Assembly: GCA_946482005.1 (NCBI GenBank)
Contig: CAMLPV010000002.1
Coordinates: forward strand, 124,001-188,000
Origin: an uncultured Gilliamella sp.
GTDB taxonomy: Bacteria; Pseudomonadota; Gammaproteobacteria; Enterobacterales; Orbaceae
Direction of reading: 5' to 3'
Length of the DNA stretch: 64,000 bases
Shown: in pieces, positions 38,022-47,867 of the stretch
How positions within the stretch are numbered: the first letter of the stretch is position 1
Layout: every line of letters starts with the position of its first letter
Notes under the pieces: generated by a model
Told to the model about the DNA's origin: nothing
The model's input: the letters and a program-made list of their open reading frames with translations, nothing else
The model's database searches: none
Program-made: the position numbers and the translations under genes

Positions 38022-38630
38022 ATGCAGAAATATTTAATTTTACTGGCAGGTTGTCCATGTACAGGCAAAACGTATCTAGTTAAACAATTGCAACAGCAAT
38101 TTAAAGACAGCTTTGTATTAACACCCGATGAAGCTAAAGTTTTGTATGCCGAATCGATTGGTTTTAATTCTAAAGCTGAAAAAGAGGCATTAGAACACAA
38201 AGTCTGGCATTTTTATTATGGTGTGTTGCAACTGTATATGGATGCAGGTAAAAGAATCATTATTTCTGAATATCCTTTCAGTGATAAGCAAAAAAAGCAA
38301 CTCAGTGAATTTGCTGATCACTATTATTATCAAGTGATTACAATTCGCTTAGTTGCTGACTTTGATATATTATGGCAACGTCGCTACCTGCGCGACCGCT
38401 CGCCAGAACGTCATTTGAGTCATATTATGCAACATTATCACTATGGTGATAAACTTGAAGATCGCAATTTAGCCGACGATTTAGTGACGAAAGAACAATT
38501 TTATCAAATCTGCCAAACCAGAAAGTATGATCAGTTTGCTTTAGGTCAAGTGATTGAAGTAGATGTAACCCAATATGCAAAGGTCAATTATTCAAGTTTA
38601 TTAGATGAACTCAAACAAATTGTTAAATAA
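38022..38630 (+). CDS. P-loop kinase-like protein of the PTS operon
   Basis: The 202-residue protein starts with a Walker A motif GCPCTGKT at residues 10-17, followed by a long helical region with RIIISEYPFSD (a Walker B-like acidic residue after hydrophobics) and a lid-like arginine-rich segment LWQRRYLRDRSPERH. It resembles small-molecule kinases rather than ATPases of complexes. GAGGTG precedes the ATG. Placed after a PTS and an aldolase, it may add the second phosphate that makes the aldolase's bisphosphate substrate. That step is an inference. Confidence 0.75.
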   Translation: MQKYLILLAGCPCTGKTYLVKQLQQQFKDSFVLTPDEAKVLYAESIGFNSKAEKEALEHKVWHFYYGVLQLYMDAGKRIIISEYPFSDKQKKQLSEFADHYYYQVITIRLVADFDILWQRRYLRDRSPERHLSHIMQHYHYGDKLEDRNLADDLVTKEQFYQICQTRKYDQFALGQVIEVDVTQYAKVNYSSLLDELKQIVK

Positions 38631-38649
38631 CAACTCTTTTTAGGTAAAA

Positions 38650-38687
38650 ATGCCGACTTACCTTTTCCTACTTGGTTTTGTCGGCAT
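38650..38687 (+). terminator. Hairpin with long loop after the PTS operon (possible terminator)
   Basis: ATGCCGAC (38650-38657) pairs perfectly with GTCGGCAT (38680-38687) across a 22-nt loop, starting 19 nt after the kinase stop. The sequence after it is AGTTATTTTG, only weakly T-rich. It probably ends the operon but may instead be a mRNA stabiliser. Confidence 0.5.
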
Positions 38688-38804
38688 AGTTATTTTGTTT
38701 GCTTACTTACTTTTTATCATTTCAATGGCTAATTAATAATAAAAATCAAAAAAAGTTTGCTAATAATGCTTAACCATACTGGGTTATTGCCATTATTGAT
38801 AATA

Positions 38805-39350
38805 TTAAGCGTAGATGATTTCTGGTAGTTTGACATCCCATGGTTGATTATCAATATGAGGTACTTTTTGGCATGCAAACGCCAGACCGATAGGCAGAAT
38901 TTGCTGGCTTTGGTAATTAGCTAACATACGATCATAATATCCTCCACCCATACCCATACGATAACCTCTTTCATCAAAAGCAACCAGTGGAGTAAAAATA
39001 ATATCTAATTTTTGGAATGGTAATACATTTAGTACATTTAAAGCTGGTTGCAGTATATTAAATTTGTTTTTAATTAAAGATGTTTGTGGAGTGTATTTTA
39101 AAAAGAGTAAATGCGAAGATGCAAATGGGTGTATAACAGGCAAATAGACAGATTTATTTTGTTGCCATAGATATTCTATAATCGGTTTTGTTTCCACTTC
39201 ACCATCGAATGATAGAAATATTGCTATATTTTTTGCTAATTTTATACTTTGATGTTGGGTGATTTGTTGATAAATAGTATTTTGCGCATTAATGCGTTCG
39301 GTTAAGGAGAGTTGGCGCCTTTTTTGGCGTATATTCTGTCTAATATTCAT
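38805..39350 (-). CDS. fau: 5-formyltetrahydrofolate cyclo-ligase
   Basis: The enzyme uses ATP to convert 5-formyltetrahydrofolate to 5,10-methenyltetrahydrofolate. The 181-residue protein has the family N terminus (RQKRRQLSLTERINAQ), FLSFDGEVETKPII and the diagnostic FTPLVAFDERGYRMGMGGGY for nucleotide and metal binding. It is equivalent to E. coli ygfA (182 residues). It lies immediately downstream of the 6S RNA gene on the same strand, the conserved ssrS-ygfA arrangement. Confidence 0.95.
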   Translation of the reverse strand: MNIRQNIRQKRRQLSLTERINAQNTIYQQITQHQSIKLAKNIAIFLSFDGEVETKPIIEYLWQQNKSVYLPVIHPFASSHLLFLKYTPQTSLIKNKFNILQPALNVLNVLPFQKLDIIFTPLVAFDERGYRMGMGGGYYDRMLANYQSQQILPIGLAFACQKVPHIDNQPWDVKLPEIIYA

Positions 39351-39382
39351 CAGTTATCACTGTAGAAATAAAACGAGATAAA

Positions 39383-39566
39383 AGCACTCCAAGATGTCGT
39401 TTAGGGTCGTAACCCTTGAACCCAAGGTTCAAGGTGAACAACATGTTTCGATTTTTAGGTTTCCTTACAAGTAAGGCTTACACACCAATCAAAAGTCACA
39501 TCATTCTAATATAAAGAGTATCGGCTCAGGGGACTAACCCACATCGCGAACATCCCAGAGATGCAT
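39383..39566 (-). ncRNA. ssrS: 6S RNA
   Basis: The minus strand between zapA and fau matches E. coli 6S RNA over both closing arms. The 5' arm has TCTCTGGGATGTTCGCG and AGTCCCCTGAGCCGATA. The 3' arm has TTCACCTTGAACC and GGGTTCAAGGGTTACG, then CATCTTGGAG. These form the long stem with a central bubble that mimics an open promoter and sequesters sigma-70 RNA polymerase in stationary phase. Ends are estimated by alignment from memory (about 184 nt). The position between zapA and fau is the conserved one. Confidence 0.93.
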
Positions 39567-39629
39567 ATAATATTACAGAATTTAACAAATGATACAAGGA
39601 AGTTTTTATCAAATTTACAAATAAAAACG

Positions 39630-39914
39630 TTAATTGTTGGTATTCAAAGCAGAATCAAGCAATTGTTGTAGCATTTTTAGCCTATGGCTAAATTCGTTAC
39701 TTTTTTCTTTTTCCTTAGTTAACTCATAAGAAATATTGAGTGCTGCGGTCATGATAAGTTGCTCACTACCTATTTGTGGAGATTTTTCACGCAAATTAGA
39801 TAAGCGCTCATCCAAATCTTTTGCGGCATTGGTTAGTGCGTCAACTTCATCAACCGGACAATTGAATTTTAATGTACGTCCAAAAATTTGAATAGTGACA
39901 GCTTGAGTTTCCAT
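39630..39914 (-). CDS. zapA: Cell division protein ZapA
   Basis: ZapA is a small cytoplasmic protein that bundles FtsZ protofilaments at the division ring. The 94-residue product has the globular N-terminal domain (VTIQIFGRTLKFNCPVDEVD, then LTNAAKDLDERLSNL) and a C-terminal coiled coil. E. coli ZapA is 109 residues. The start is 7 nt after dxs, so it is probably cotranscribed with xseB-ispA-dxs; in E. coli zapA is not joined to dxs. Confidence 0.93.
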   Translation of the reverse strand: METQAVTIQIFGRTLKFNCPVDEVDALTNAAKDLDERLSNLREKSPQIGSEQLIMTAALNISYELTKEKEKSNEFSHRLKMLQQLLDSALNTNN

Positions 39915-39921
39915 ATTTAAC

Positions 39922-41787
39922 CTATTTATTTATAAATTCATTAATTTTTTCTATAATATGTTCACAGTTTAATCCCATCTCATCTCTCATCTCATTTTGA
40001 GATCCTTGAGGAATAAACTTATCTGGTAATCCAATATTTAAAATATCACATTTTATTTTTTTAGATAATAAAAATTCACAGACGCCACTACCAGCACCGC
40101 CTTTAATACTATTTTCTTCTACAGTGACAAGTATATTATGAGTTTGGCTAATGTGCAAAAGGACTTTTTCATCTAATGGTTTAACAAAACGCATATCTAT
40201 GACTGTAGCATTAATTTTTTTACCCGCCTGTAAAACTTCAGGTAGTAATGTGCCAAAATTGAGTAAAGCTATGTTTTCTCCTTCAATGCATAATTTTGAT
40301 TCACCTATTGGTATGGGTGCTAATGGTTCTAATTGCACTCCAATGCCTTCACCACGAGGATATCGCACTGCTACAGGACCATTATGTAAATAACCTGTAT
40401 AGAGCATTTGTCGACACTCATTTTCATCACTAGGCGTCATTATGACAAAATTAGGTATGCAACGCATAAAACTTAAATCAAATGAGCCCTGATGCGTTTC
40501 ACCGTCGGCACCAACAATACCTGCTCTATCTATAGCAAATAAAACAGGTAAGTTTTGAATGGCAACATCATGAATAACTTGGTCATAAGCGCGTTGTAAA
40601 AAAGTTGAATAAATTGCTACGATTGGTTTTAAACCACTAATAGCAAAACCCGCAGCAAGTGTAACTGCGTGTTGTTCAGCGATGGCGACATCAAAAAATT
40701 GATCTGGATAAAGATTGGCAAACTTGGTCATACCAGATCCTTCACTCATTGCAGGAGTGATAGCCATTAGTTGTTTATCATTTTGCGCCATTTCACACAA
40801 CCAATCACCAAAAACTTGAGAATAGGTTGGTATAACTTTATTTGTCTCTGGCAATATTCCATCTTTGGGATTAAATTTTGGTACACCATGCCATAAAGTT
40901 GGATTTTGTTCTGCTGGTGCGTAACCTTTGCCTTTCTGCGTAATAACATGAAGCAATTGAGGACCTTTTAGTTGCCGAACTTTTTGTAAAGTGGTTACTA
41001 AACTTTCAACATCATGCCCATCAACAGGACCAATATAATTAAAACCAAGTTCTTCAAATAAGATTGCTGGTGTTACTAAACCTTTTAAATGTTCTTCTGT
41101 TTTTTTAAATAATTCTTTTAAAGGTGGAATATTAGCAAGCACTCGTTTGCCACTTTCACGGAAAGAAGTGTATGTTTTACTTGAAAGAATCTGGGCTAAA
41201 TGTTGGTTAAGTGCACCCGTATTTTCTGAAATTGACATGTCATTGTCGTTAACAATCACTAACATGTCGGGTTTAATATGCCCGGCATGATTCATTGCTT
41301 CAAATGCCATACCAGCGGTAAGTGCGCCATCCCCAATAATTGCCGCTACCTTTTGTCCAGATTGTTTTTTTTGCTCACTAATAGCAATACCTAAAGCGGC
41401 ACTGATAGAAGTCGAAGAGTGGCCTGTAGTTAAAACATCATATTCGCTTTCATTGCGATGTGGAAATGGATGAAGTCCACCTTTTTGCCGGATTGTGAGC
41501 ATTTTATCACGTCGGCCAGTTAAAATTTTATGTGGATAAGCTTGATGACCAACATCCCAAATAATTTTATCAAAAGGGGTATGATAAACATAATGCAGTG
41601 CTACTGTTAATTCAACCACACCCAGTCCTGATGCTAAATGTCCGCTAGATTGACTTACACAATTTAATAAAAATTGTCTTAACTCACGACAAATTTCAGG
41701 CAGCTGAGATTGAGGATAACATCGTAGATCCTTTGGAAAGTTAATTTTTTTTAATAAGGGATAATTATCCAAATTCATTTTTATCAT
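39922..41787 (-). CDS. dxs: 1-deoxy-D-xylulose-5-phosphate synthase
   Basis: Dxs condenses pyruvate and glyceraldehyde 3-phosphate, the first step of the MEP isoprenoid pathway, using thiamine diphosphate. The 621-residue protein (E. coli 620) contains [16 protein letters not shown], the ThDP motif [18 protein letters not shown] and the transketolase central segment [15 protein letters not shown] with [15 protein letters not shown]. Two in-frame starts, 41787 and 41778, lack a good Shine-Dalgarno sequence. The gene lies 12 nt after ispA, so translation probably follows on from it. Confidence 0.97.
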   Translation of the reverse strand: MIKMNLDNYPLLKKINFPKDLRCYPQSQLPEICRELRQFLLNCVSQSSGHLASGLGVVELTVALHYVYHTPFDKIIWDVGHQAYPHKILTGRRDKMLTIRQKGGLHPFPHRNESEYDVLTTGHSSTSISAALGIAISEQKKQSGQKVAAIIGDGALTAGMAFEAMNHAGHIKPDMLVIVNDNDMSISENTGALNQHLAQILSSKTYTSFRESGKRVLANIPPLKELFKKTEEHLKGLVTPAILFEELGFNYIGPVDGHDVESLVTTLQKVRQLKGPQLLHVITQKGKGYAPAEQNPTLWHGVPKFNPKDGILPETNKVIPTYSQVFGDWLCEMAQNDKQLMAITPAMSEGSGMTKFANLYPDQFFDVAIAEQHAVTLAAGFAISGLKPIVAIYSTFLQRAYDQVIHDVAIQNLPVLFAIDRAGIVGADGETHQGSFDLSFMRCIPNFVIMTPSDENECRQMLYTGYLHNGPVAVRYPRGEGIGVQLEPLAPIPIGESKLCIEGENIALLNFGTLLPEVLQAGKKINATVIDMRFVKPLDEKVLLHISQTHNILVTVEENSIKGGAGSGVCEFLLSKKIKCDILNIGLPDKFIPQGSQNEMRDEMGLNCEHIIEKINEFINK

Positions 41788-41799
41788 TAAGTCATCGTG

Positions 41800-42669
41800 T
41801 TAACTATTTCGATTTATAATAAAACCAGCGAGATCTTGCAGTGGTTGGCTATTATAAGGTATTTGGTTGAGACTATCGATAGCTTGATCATATAACTGTT
41901 TTGTCATGTCTATAGCTGTTTGTAAGCCTAATAAAGCAGGATAGGTAGATTTCTCATGTATAATATCGGAGCCTTTAGGTTTGCCCATAATAGCTTGTTC
42001 ACCAATGACATCTAAAATGTCATCCTGAATTTGAAAAGCGAGTCCAATCGCTTGAGCATAGCTATCGAGCAAGGAATAGTAAGGCTTACTTATATCGCCA
42101 CTGGCAAATGCACCTAATCGGACCGCCGCATTAATTAATGTTCCTGTCTTATAGTTGTGGATTTTTTGTAAATGTTCAAGGGTGATAGATTGGTGCTCTG
42201 CTTGCAAATCAAGTGACTGTCCTAAGCACATACCCGCTAACCCGCTAGCATTGGCAAGTTCTGCAATCATGTTAATTTTAACTTGATTATCCAGATGTTG
42301 GCTTTCAGATAATATACTAAACGCTAATGATTGCAATGCATCACCAGCAAGTATCGCTTCAGCGTGTCCATATTGGATATGACATGTCGGTTTTCCGCGT
42401 CGTAGGTTATCATTATCCATAGCAGGTAAATCATCATGAATTAATGAATAAGTATGAATCATTTCAATTGCAGCCGCTGCTTCATCAAGTTTTGATAACG
42501 GACAATCAAACATTTGCCCAGTTAAATAGACCAGTATTGGGCGGATTCTCTTACCGCCAGCTAACAAGCTATAGTTCATAGCTTGTTGCAATTTAGAAGA
42601 AGGGAACTGAGTAATATATGTCGTTAAGAACGTATTGATTCGCTCTTGTAATGGTTTTAAATTATTCAT
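41800..42669 (-). CDS. ispA: Farnesyl diphosphate synthase
   Basis: IspA condenses dimethylallyl diphosphate with two isopentenyl diphosphates to make farnesyl diphosphate for quinones and undecaprenyl lipid. The 289-residue polyprenyl synthase has [14 protein letters not shown], the first aspartate-rich motif [20 protein letters not shown] and the second FQIQDDILD. It overlaps xseB by 8 nt and precedes dxs, the enteric order. Confidence 0.96.
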   Translation of the reverse strand: MNNLKPLQERINTFLTTYITQFPSSKLQQAMNYSLLAGGKRIRPILVYLTGQMFDCPLSKLDEAAAAIEMIHTYSLIHDDLPAMDNDNLRRGKPTCHIQYGHAEAILAGDALQSLAFSILSESQHLDNQVKINMIAELANASGLAGMCLGQSLDLQAEHQSITLEHLQKIHNYKTGTLINAAVRLGAFASGDISKPYYSLLDSYAQAIGLAFQIQDDILDVIGEQAIMGKPKGSDIIHEKSTYPALLGLQTAIDMTKQLYDQAIDSLNQIPYNSQPLQDLAGFIINRNS

Positions 42670-42907
42670 TATTATCGGTTAAAAATTCAGATAGTTCTGC
42701 ATCACTATTTTCAGATAATAATATCTGAATGCGTTGTTCCGCTTGTTGTAATTGCTTTTGACCTGATTTAGCTAATTTGACACCTTTTTCAAACTCATTC
42801 AATGCTTCGTCTAATGGTAAATCACCATTTTCTAATTGTGAAACAATAGTTTCAAGTTGTTTAAGTGTTTCTTCAAAACTAGGTTCAGTTACTTGTTTTT
42901 TAGCCAT
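42662..42907 (-). CDS. xseB: Exodeoxyribonuclease VII small subunit
   Basis: XseB binds XseA to form exonuclease VII, which degrades single-stranded DNA. The 81-residue protein is a helical hairpin: [20 protein letters not shown] followed by [21 protein letters not shown] chose ATG 42907 rather than 42928 because AAGGA lies 7 nt before it and the N terminus MAKKQ fits the family. xseA is not in the window. It is first in the xseB-ispA-dxs-zapA operon. Confidence 0.95.
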   Translation of the reverse strand: MAKKQVTEPSFEETLKQLETIVSQLENGDLPLDEALNEFEKGVKLAKSGQKQLQQAEQRIQILLSENSDAELSEFLTDNNE

Positions 42908-43099
42908 ATTGTATTCCTTGTTGTACAAAATGAGTATACACGTATTTTCACTAATGGTGAATTAAGATGTTTTATACTCAAACGTATGCATTACCTGAAA
43001 CTTTTTGACAAAATTTAATAATGTAATTTCAACAATGTACTTTAAAAAACGTAAATTCAACAACGTTAATTTAATTGATTAGCCATCACAGTAAGATAT

Positions 43100-44446
43100 T
43101 TAATCTTTATTTCGGTTAAGTTCATCTACAGATAATAATGCAATGTCTGGATTAATTGGTTTTTTAACTTCTACTCCTAATTCACGAAATCGCTCAATTT
43201 GACCAATAATATTACCGCGACCTTTGGACAGCTTATTAAGAGAATTTTGATAAGTTTGTTGAGCTTTATCAAGCGTGCTACCAAGTGTTTCCATGTCTTC
43301 AACAAAACCGCGGACTTTATCATACAATTTACTTGCTTTATCTGCAATTAGCTCTGCATTACGATTTTGGTGCTCATAACGCCATAAATTATGAATCGTA
43401 CGTAAGGCAACCAAAAGAGTGGTTGGGCTGACAATCATAATGTTATTTTTGAGCGCATCATTAATCAAAGATGGATCACTATCAATAGCACATAAAAATG
43501 CTGGCTCTACAGGGATAAACATTAATATATAATCTAATGAATTAATGCCAATTAATTTATGATAATCTTTTTGACTGAGTTGCTTTAAATGGTTACGTAC
43601 CGCAGTTAAATGATCGGATAATGCTTTGGTTTTTACAATTTCTTCATCATTATTGAAATAACGTTCATATGCTACTAGTGTCACTTTGGAATCAATAACC
43701 ACATCACCTCCTTGAGGTAGATGTACAATGACGTCAGGTTGTAAACGTTGGTTATTTTCATTGGTTAAATTGACCTGTGTATCATATTCATAACCTAATC
43801 TTAAACCCGAATTATCAAGTATTTGGCTTAGTATAAATTCTCCCCAATTTCCTTGAATTTTATTGTTACCTTTTAAAGCATTAGTGAGATTGGTTGCCTC
43901 TTTAGTCATTTGTTGATTCAGTTGCTGTAAATTGCGAATCTCATGAGTAAGTGTATGACGTTCTTTTGCTTCTTCGCCAAAACTATCTTGCACTTGCTTT
44001 TTAAAGCTCTCCAATTGATCTTTTAATGGTGATAATAAAAAATTAAGGCTTTGCTTATTTTGTTGTTCAATTTTTTTACCACTGTGCTCAAATATACGAT
44101 TGGCTAAGTTTTCAAACTGAGTTGTAAGTCGTTGTTCACTTTGCTCAAGTATTGTCTGGCGTTCATGGGCTGCATTACGCGTTTCTTCTAAACGCGTTTT
44201 TAGTTCACTAATAGTCGCAAATTGTGCGACATTTTGTTGTCGATATTGGTTTAATTCACTCTCAAGCTGATTTAATTCATTAGTTAATGTTTGCTTCTCT
44301 TGTCTTATCTGAGAAAGTTGTAAATTAAATAATTGGTTTGAATTATTAATAACTAGCTGTGATTTGACTAATAAAATTAATAAAATCAATGACACTATTC
44401 CAAGAATAATCGCGATCCATTCAGAAAGACCAAAATTACTTATCAT
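43100..44446 (-). CDS. rmuC: DNA recombination protein RmuC
   Basis: RmuC is a membrane-anchored coiled-coil protein with a PD-(D/E)XK-like nuclease fold, which limits recombination between short inverted repeats. An N-terminal transmembrane helix (residues about 10-28) precedes a coiled coil to about 190. The RmuC domain includes IQGNWGEFILSQILDNSGL, DVVIDSKVTLVAYERYF and LDYILMFIPVEPAFL. ATG 44446 has AGGG 7 nt upstream; the GTG at 44449 shares a base with the epmA stop and is less likely. Translation is coupled to epmA. Confidence 0.93.
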   Translation of the reverse strand: MISNFGLSEWIAIILGIVSLILLILLVKSQLVINNSNQLFNLQLSQIRQEKQTLTNELNQLESELNQYRQQNVAQFATISELKTRLEETRNAAHERQTILEQSEQRLTTQFENLANRIFEHSGKKIEQQNKQSLNFLLSPLKDQLESFKKQVQDSFGEEAKERHTLTHEIRNLQQLNQQMTKEATNLTNALKGNNKIQGNWGEFILSQILDNSGLRLGYEYDTQVNLTNENNQRLQPDVIVHLPQGGDVVIDSKVTLVAYERYFNNDEEIVKTKALSDHLTAVRNHLKQLSQKDYHKLIGINSLDYILMFIPVEPAFLCAIDSDPSLINDALKNNIMIVSPTTLLVALRTIHNLWRYEHQNRNAELIADKASKLYDKVRGFVEDMETLGSTLDKAQQTYQNSLNKLSKGRGNIIGQIERFRELGVEVKKPINPDIALLSVDELNRNKD

Positions 44447-44448
44447 CA

Positions 44449-45423
44449 CTAAGCCCTTTCAAAGGTAAATGAAATTACATCATCTAATTTCTTTGAGTCA
44501 AGCGCTAACATGATTAAGCGATCTAAACCTACCGCAACGCCAGCACAGTCAGGTAGACCATTTTCCATTGCTGCTAATAGCTCAATATCGATTTCTTGTT
44601 GAGGAAGATTCAGATTGAGTCTATCTTGATTGTTTTGTTCAAAACGTAGTCTTTGTTCTTGTGGGTTTGTTAATTCTTTAAAACCATTAGCAAGTTCAAC
44701 ACCTTTGTAATAGAATTCAAAGCGCCCAGCAACGCGATGATCTTCACTGCTAATTGCAGCTAATGCTGCTTGTGAAGCAGGGAAGTTATATACGGCAATC
44801 GGTTTATCATGACCAATATGGGGTTCAACGCCAAAAGTAAATAAACATTGCAATAAACCATCTTTATCAAACTCTTCTGTTTTGATCCCGATATTGAGCT
44901 GATTAACTGCGTTAACTAACGTTGCTTGATCTGCTTCTAATGGATCAATATTAAGGTGACGTTGAAATGCTTTTTGATAAGAAACACGTTCCGCTGGTTC
45001 ACAATCTAAAATTGTTTGTAATAGATCATCAACTTCATTAATCATTTGCATCATATCAAATTGAATACGATACCATTCAAGCATAGTAAATTCAGGATTA
45101 TGAAAATCGCTGATTTCCTCATGATTGCGAAAACATTTACAGATCTGATAGATTGGACCACTCCCCGCAGCTAATAAGCGCTTCATGTGGTATTCTGGAC
45201 TGGTAATTAATGACATCTTTCGCCCAAGTTGTTCGTCGAATTCCCCCGGTCTAAAAAAGGTAGTAGAGAAAGAACTCAAATGCACATCAGTAACGGCGTA
45301 TTGGCTCAAGGTCGGCGTTTCGACTTCCAATATACAGCGATCAGTAAAAAATTGTCGTACTTGTGAAATAATTTTCGCGCGCTTAAGTAGGTTATTGATA
45401 GATGCGGAAGGTTGCCAAGTCAT
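44449..45423 (-). CDS. epmA: Elongation factor P (R)-beta-lysine ligase
   Basis: EpmA is a lysyl-tRNA-synthetase paralogue that adds beta-lysine to EF-P, helping ribosomes through polyproline. The 324-residue protein (E. coli 325) has only the class II catalytic core, without the anticodon-binding domain: [52 protein letters not shown] (motif 2) and [14 protein letters not shown] (motif 3). efp and epmB are not in the window. Confidence 0.95.
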   Translation of the reverse strand: MTWQPSASINNLLKRAKIISQVRQFFTDRCILEVETPTLSQYAVTDVHLSSFSTTFFRPGEFDEQLGRKMSLITSPEYHMKRLLAAGSGPIYQICKCFRNHEEISDFHNPEFTMLEWYRIQFDMMQMINEVDDLLQTILDCEPAERVSYQKAFQRHLNIDPLEADQATLVNAVNQLNIGIKTEEFDKDGLLQCLFTFGVEPHIGHDKPIAVYNFPASQAALAAISSEDHRVAGRFEFYYKGVELANGFKELTNPQEQRLRFEQNNQDRLNLNLPQQEIDIELLAAMENGLPDCAGVAVGLDRLIMLALDSKKLDDVISFTFERA

Positions 45424-45462
45424 AAAAAATATCCATGGATTTTGATCAATTACTAAAAGAAG

Positions 45463-45488
45463 AAAAATAGGGCTTAAGCCCTATTTTT
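45463..45488 (-). terminator. Palindromic terminator between mdoH and epmA
   Basis: The palindrome AAAAATAGGGCTT/AAGCCCTATTTTT (45463-45488) lies 3 nt past the mdoH stop. Read on the minus strand it is a stem with a T-rich tail, so it ends the opg transcript. Confidence 0.9.
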
Positions 45489-45491
45489 TAA

Positions 45492-47849
45492 TTATTGGCG
45501 TTCATTTTGCCATAAAGTGAATAAATTGTCGTATTTTTCTTGCAACTGCCAAATATGCTGATGTAGCTCAGAAAGAATGATTGGATCTTCCAAAATTGCT
45601 AACTGTTGTTCTTTATTAATTTTTTCTAAATCAGCTTGTTTAAATTGCTCAATTAGCTCAAGACGCCTTTGCTCAATTTTTATATTAGGTAAATGGCGAG
45701 AAGTGGACAATGCGCAAGTTAATGCATTGTAAATAGGATCAACCAATGCCATGATAAAACCATGTTCAACGATGTTAGCTTCCGTTTTAACTAGATATTC
45801 TCCCGTCATGGTTACAGCTTTAGCTGGATGAGTTTCCTCTGGTGTTAAAAATAGACCTAGTTTTTTCGCTTTCATGCCAATGCTTGATAATCCTGAAATT
45901 CTAATCACTAATGGCGAAATAGTCAGTGGAATTAGAATAGCAATATACCAGTAAGTAAACTGAGGATTTAACCAAATAATCACGCCAAGCCAAATAATGC
46001 CTAATAAAGAGAGAGGCCAACAAAAATAGAAAGATTCACCCCATGTTAAGGCATCGTCGTTTCTTGACGGTGATTTCCATTGGATTTTACTGCCTAGCCA
46101 TGCTTTTAGCACGAACTTACTATGGAATATCATGCGTATTGGGGCTAATATCATCGACCAGAACATTTCGATGAATATTGATAGAGTAAGCTTGAAAATC
46201 CCACCCACGTCTTTGGCGCCTGTTTTAGCGATGATAATGCCATAACTAAAGAATTTAGGCGCAAACAATAATACCATCGTCGTAGATAACAATTGTAATG
46301 CCAAATTTTCATCCCATCTTGGCCATGTCGGATAAAATTGGTTAGGTTGGAAAAAATATTGTTGGTCAGATAAATTAAAAACTAATAAAAGCAGCGTTGA
46401 GAAAAATAAAAATGTTAACCATAATAAAGATGAAATATAAGCCATCCCACTCGTTAAAAACATAACTCTATGTGTTAAAGTTATACCACTTTTAAAAATC
46501 AATCTTAAATTAATTAGATTCCCCATACACCAACGGTTATCTCGTTTTAGATCTTCAATCATATTGCCTGGTAGTTCTTCGTAACTGCCATTCATATTAT
46601 AGGCGATCCAAACTCCATATCCTGCACGTCTCATTAAGGTCGCTTCAACAAGATCGTGTGACAAAATATGAATCGGCCCTTTACGTTTTTGTAATGGGGA
46701 TAAAATACAGTGTTTAATAAAAGGTTTTAAGCGAATCATAGCATTGTGTCCCCAATACTGTGCTTCGCTAAGTTGCCAAAAATGGGTGCCTGCACAAAAA
46801 ATATCACTGTAAATCTGATTGGCAAATTGTTGGATTCGACCATAAAGCGTTTTCATTCTAACTGATTTTGGCGGTGACTGTAATATGCCCGCTTTAGGTG
46901 TCATTTCCATCATGGCAATCATATTTAATATACAATCACCAGTCATAATACTGTCGGCGTCAAGTATTAACATATATTCATATAAATGTCCCCAGCGTCG
47001 ACAAAAATCATCAATGTTACCACTTTTACGTTTTACTCGACGTTTACGATGTCGGTAAAAAATATTGCATCCATTATCATCTTTCTGAGCATTAAAATCT
47101 GCCCATGCTTTTAATTCATTTACATAAAGATCGGGATCATTCGTATCGCTTAAAATATAAAAATCACAGCAATCGGCGTGACCAGTTTCAACCAAAGATT
47201 GATAGGTCGCTTGTAATCCAGCAAAAACGCGTGCTACATCTTCATTACAAATTGGCATAACTAATGCGGTACGATGATTAACATCAATGTGTTTTGCTGC
47301 ATCTTTAGGGATTTGAATAGTATAGCGGTCTTTTCTTATTACAGCTAAAATTAGTCCCATAACGCTTGTCCAAAAACCAATTGAAATCCAAGCAAACAAA
47401 ATAGCAAATAGGAAAATAATAAAACCTTGTATAATATAAGGAATAATACTGTATATGGCTAATTCAGGATTATTAGCCCAATTAGCCATGAAATTAATTT
47501 TTTGCCAGCTTTGATAAGGTAACAGTGTCGATAGATAGGTAGTCCCGAAATATGTTTGTATTACAATTAGTGCAAACATTATTAAGCGACGAATAACCGC
47601 GATGAGATTAACTTTAGCTTTGAAATTGGCTTTATAGCGTTTGTTCCATTTTTGAGGTTGAATCGAAACGCGTTCAACTTTTGGATAACTGGGTTGTTGA
47701 TTTCTTTCATCAATGTAGTTTGATGTATCGCCAATTTGATTTAGGCGATATTTCAGAAATTCAGTATTATTTGGCTCAATTCCATTGTTTTTTGATTTCT
47801 GGCGCCAGTTATCTGCGCCAGAAAGAGTAGCAAAGTAATCTTTTTTCAT
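45492..47849 (-). CDS. mdoH: Glucan biosynthesis glucosyltransferase (OPG synthesis)
   Basis: MdoH polymerises UDP-glucose into the beta-1,2 glucan backbone of osmoregulated periplasmic glucans and moves it across the inner membrane. The family 2 glycosyltransferase core has CNEDVARVFAGLQATYQS, ILDADSIMTGD and the DNRWCMGNL motif of processive enzymes. About eight membrane helices flank it: two near residues 85-170 and several after 450. At 785 residues it is shorter than E. coli (847), mainly at the ends. It lies 18 nt after mdoG. Confidence 0.95.
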   Translation of the reverse strand: MKKDYFATLSGADNWRQKSKNNGIEPNNTEFLKYRLNQIGDTSNYIDERNQQPSYPKVERVSIQPQKWNKRYKANFKAKVNLIAVIRRLIMFALIVIQTYFGTTYLSTLLPYQSWQKINFMANWANNPELAIYSIIPYIIQGFIIFLFAILFAWISIGFWTSVMGLILAVIRKDRYTIQIPKDAAKHIDVNHRTALVMPICNEDVARVFAGLQATYQSLVETGHADCCDFYILSDTNDPDLYVNELKAWADFNAQKDDNGCNIFYRHRKRRVKRKSGNIDDFCRRWGHLYEYMLILDADSIMTGDCILNMIAMMEMTPKAGILQSPPKSVRMKTLYGRIQQFANQIYSDIFCAGTHFWQLSEAQYWGHNAMIRLKPFIKHCILSPLQKRKGPIHILSHDLVEATLMRRAGYGVWIAYNMNGSYEELPGNMIEDLKRDNRWCMGNLINLRLIFKSGITLTHRVMFLTSGMAYISSLLWLTFLFFSTLLLLVFNLSDQQYFFQPNQFYPTWPRWDENLALQLLSTTMVLLFAPKFFSYGIIIAKTGAKDVGGIFKLTLSIFIEMFWSMILAPIRMIFHSKFVLKAWLGSKIQWKSPSRNDDALTWGESFYFCWPLSLLGIIWLGVIIWLNPQFTYWYIAILIPLTISPLVIRISGLSSIGMKAKKLGLFLTPEETHPAKAVTMTGEYLVKTEANIVEHGFIMALVDPIYNALTCALSTSRHLPNIKIEQRRLELIEQFKQADLEKINKEQQLAILEDPIILSELHQHIWQLQEKYDNLFTLWQNERQ

Positions 47850-47867
47850 TATGTTATCTTATTATCG

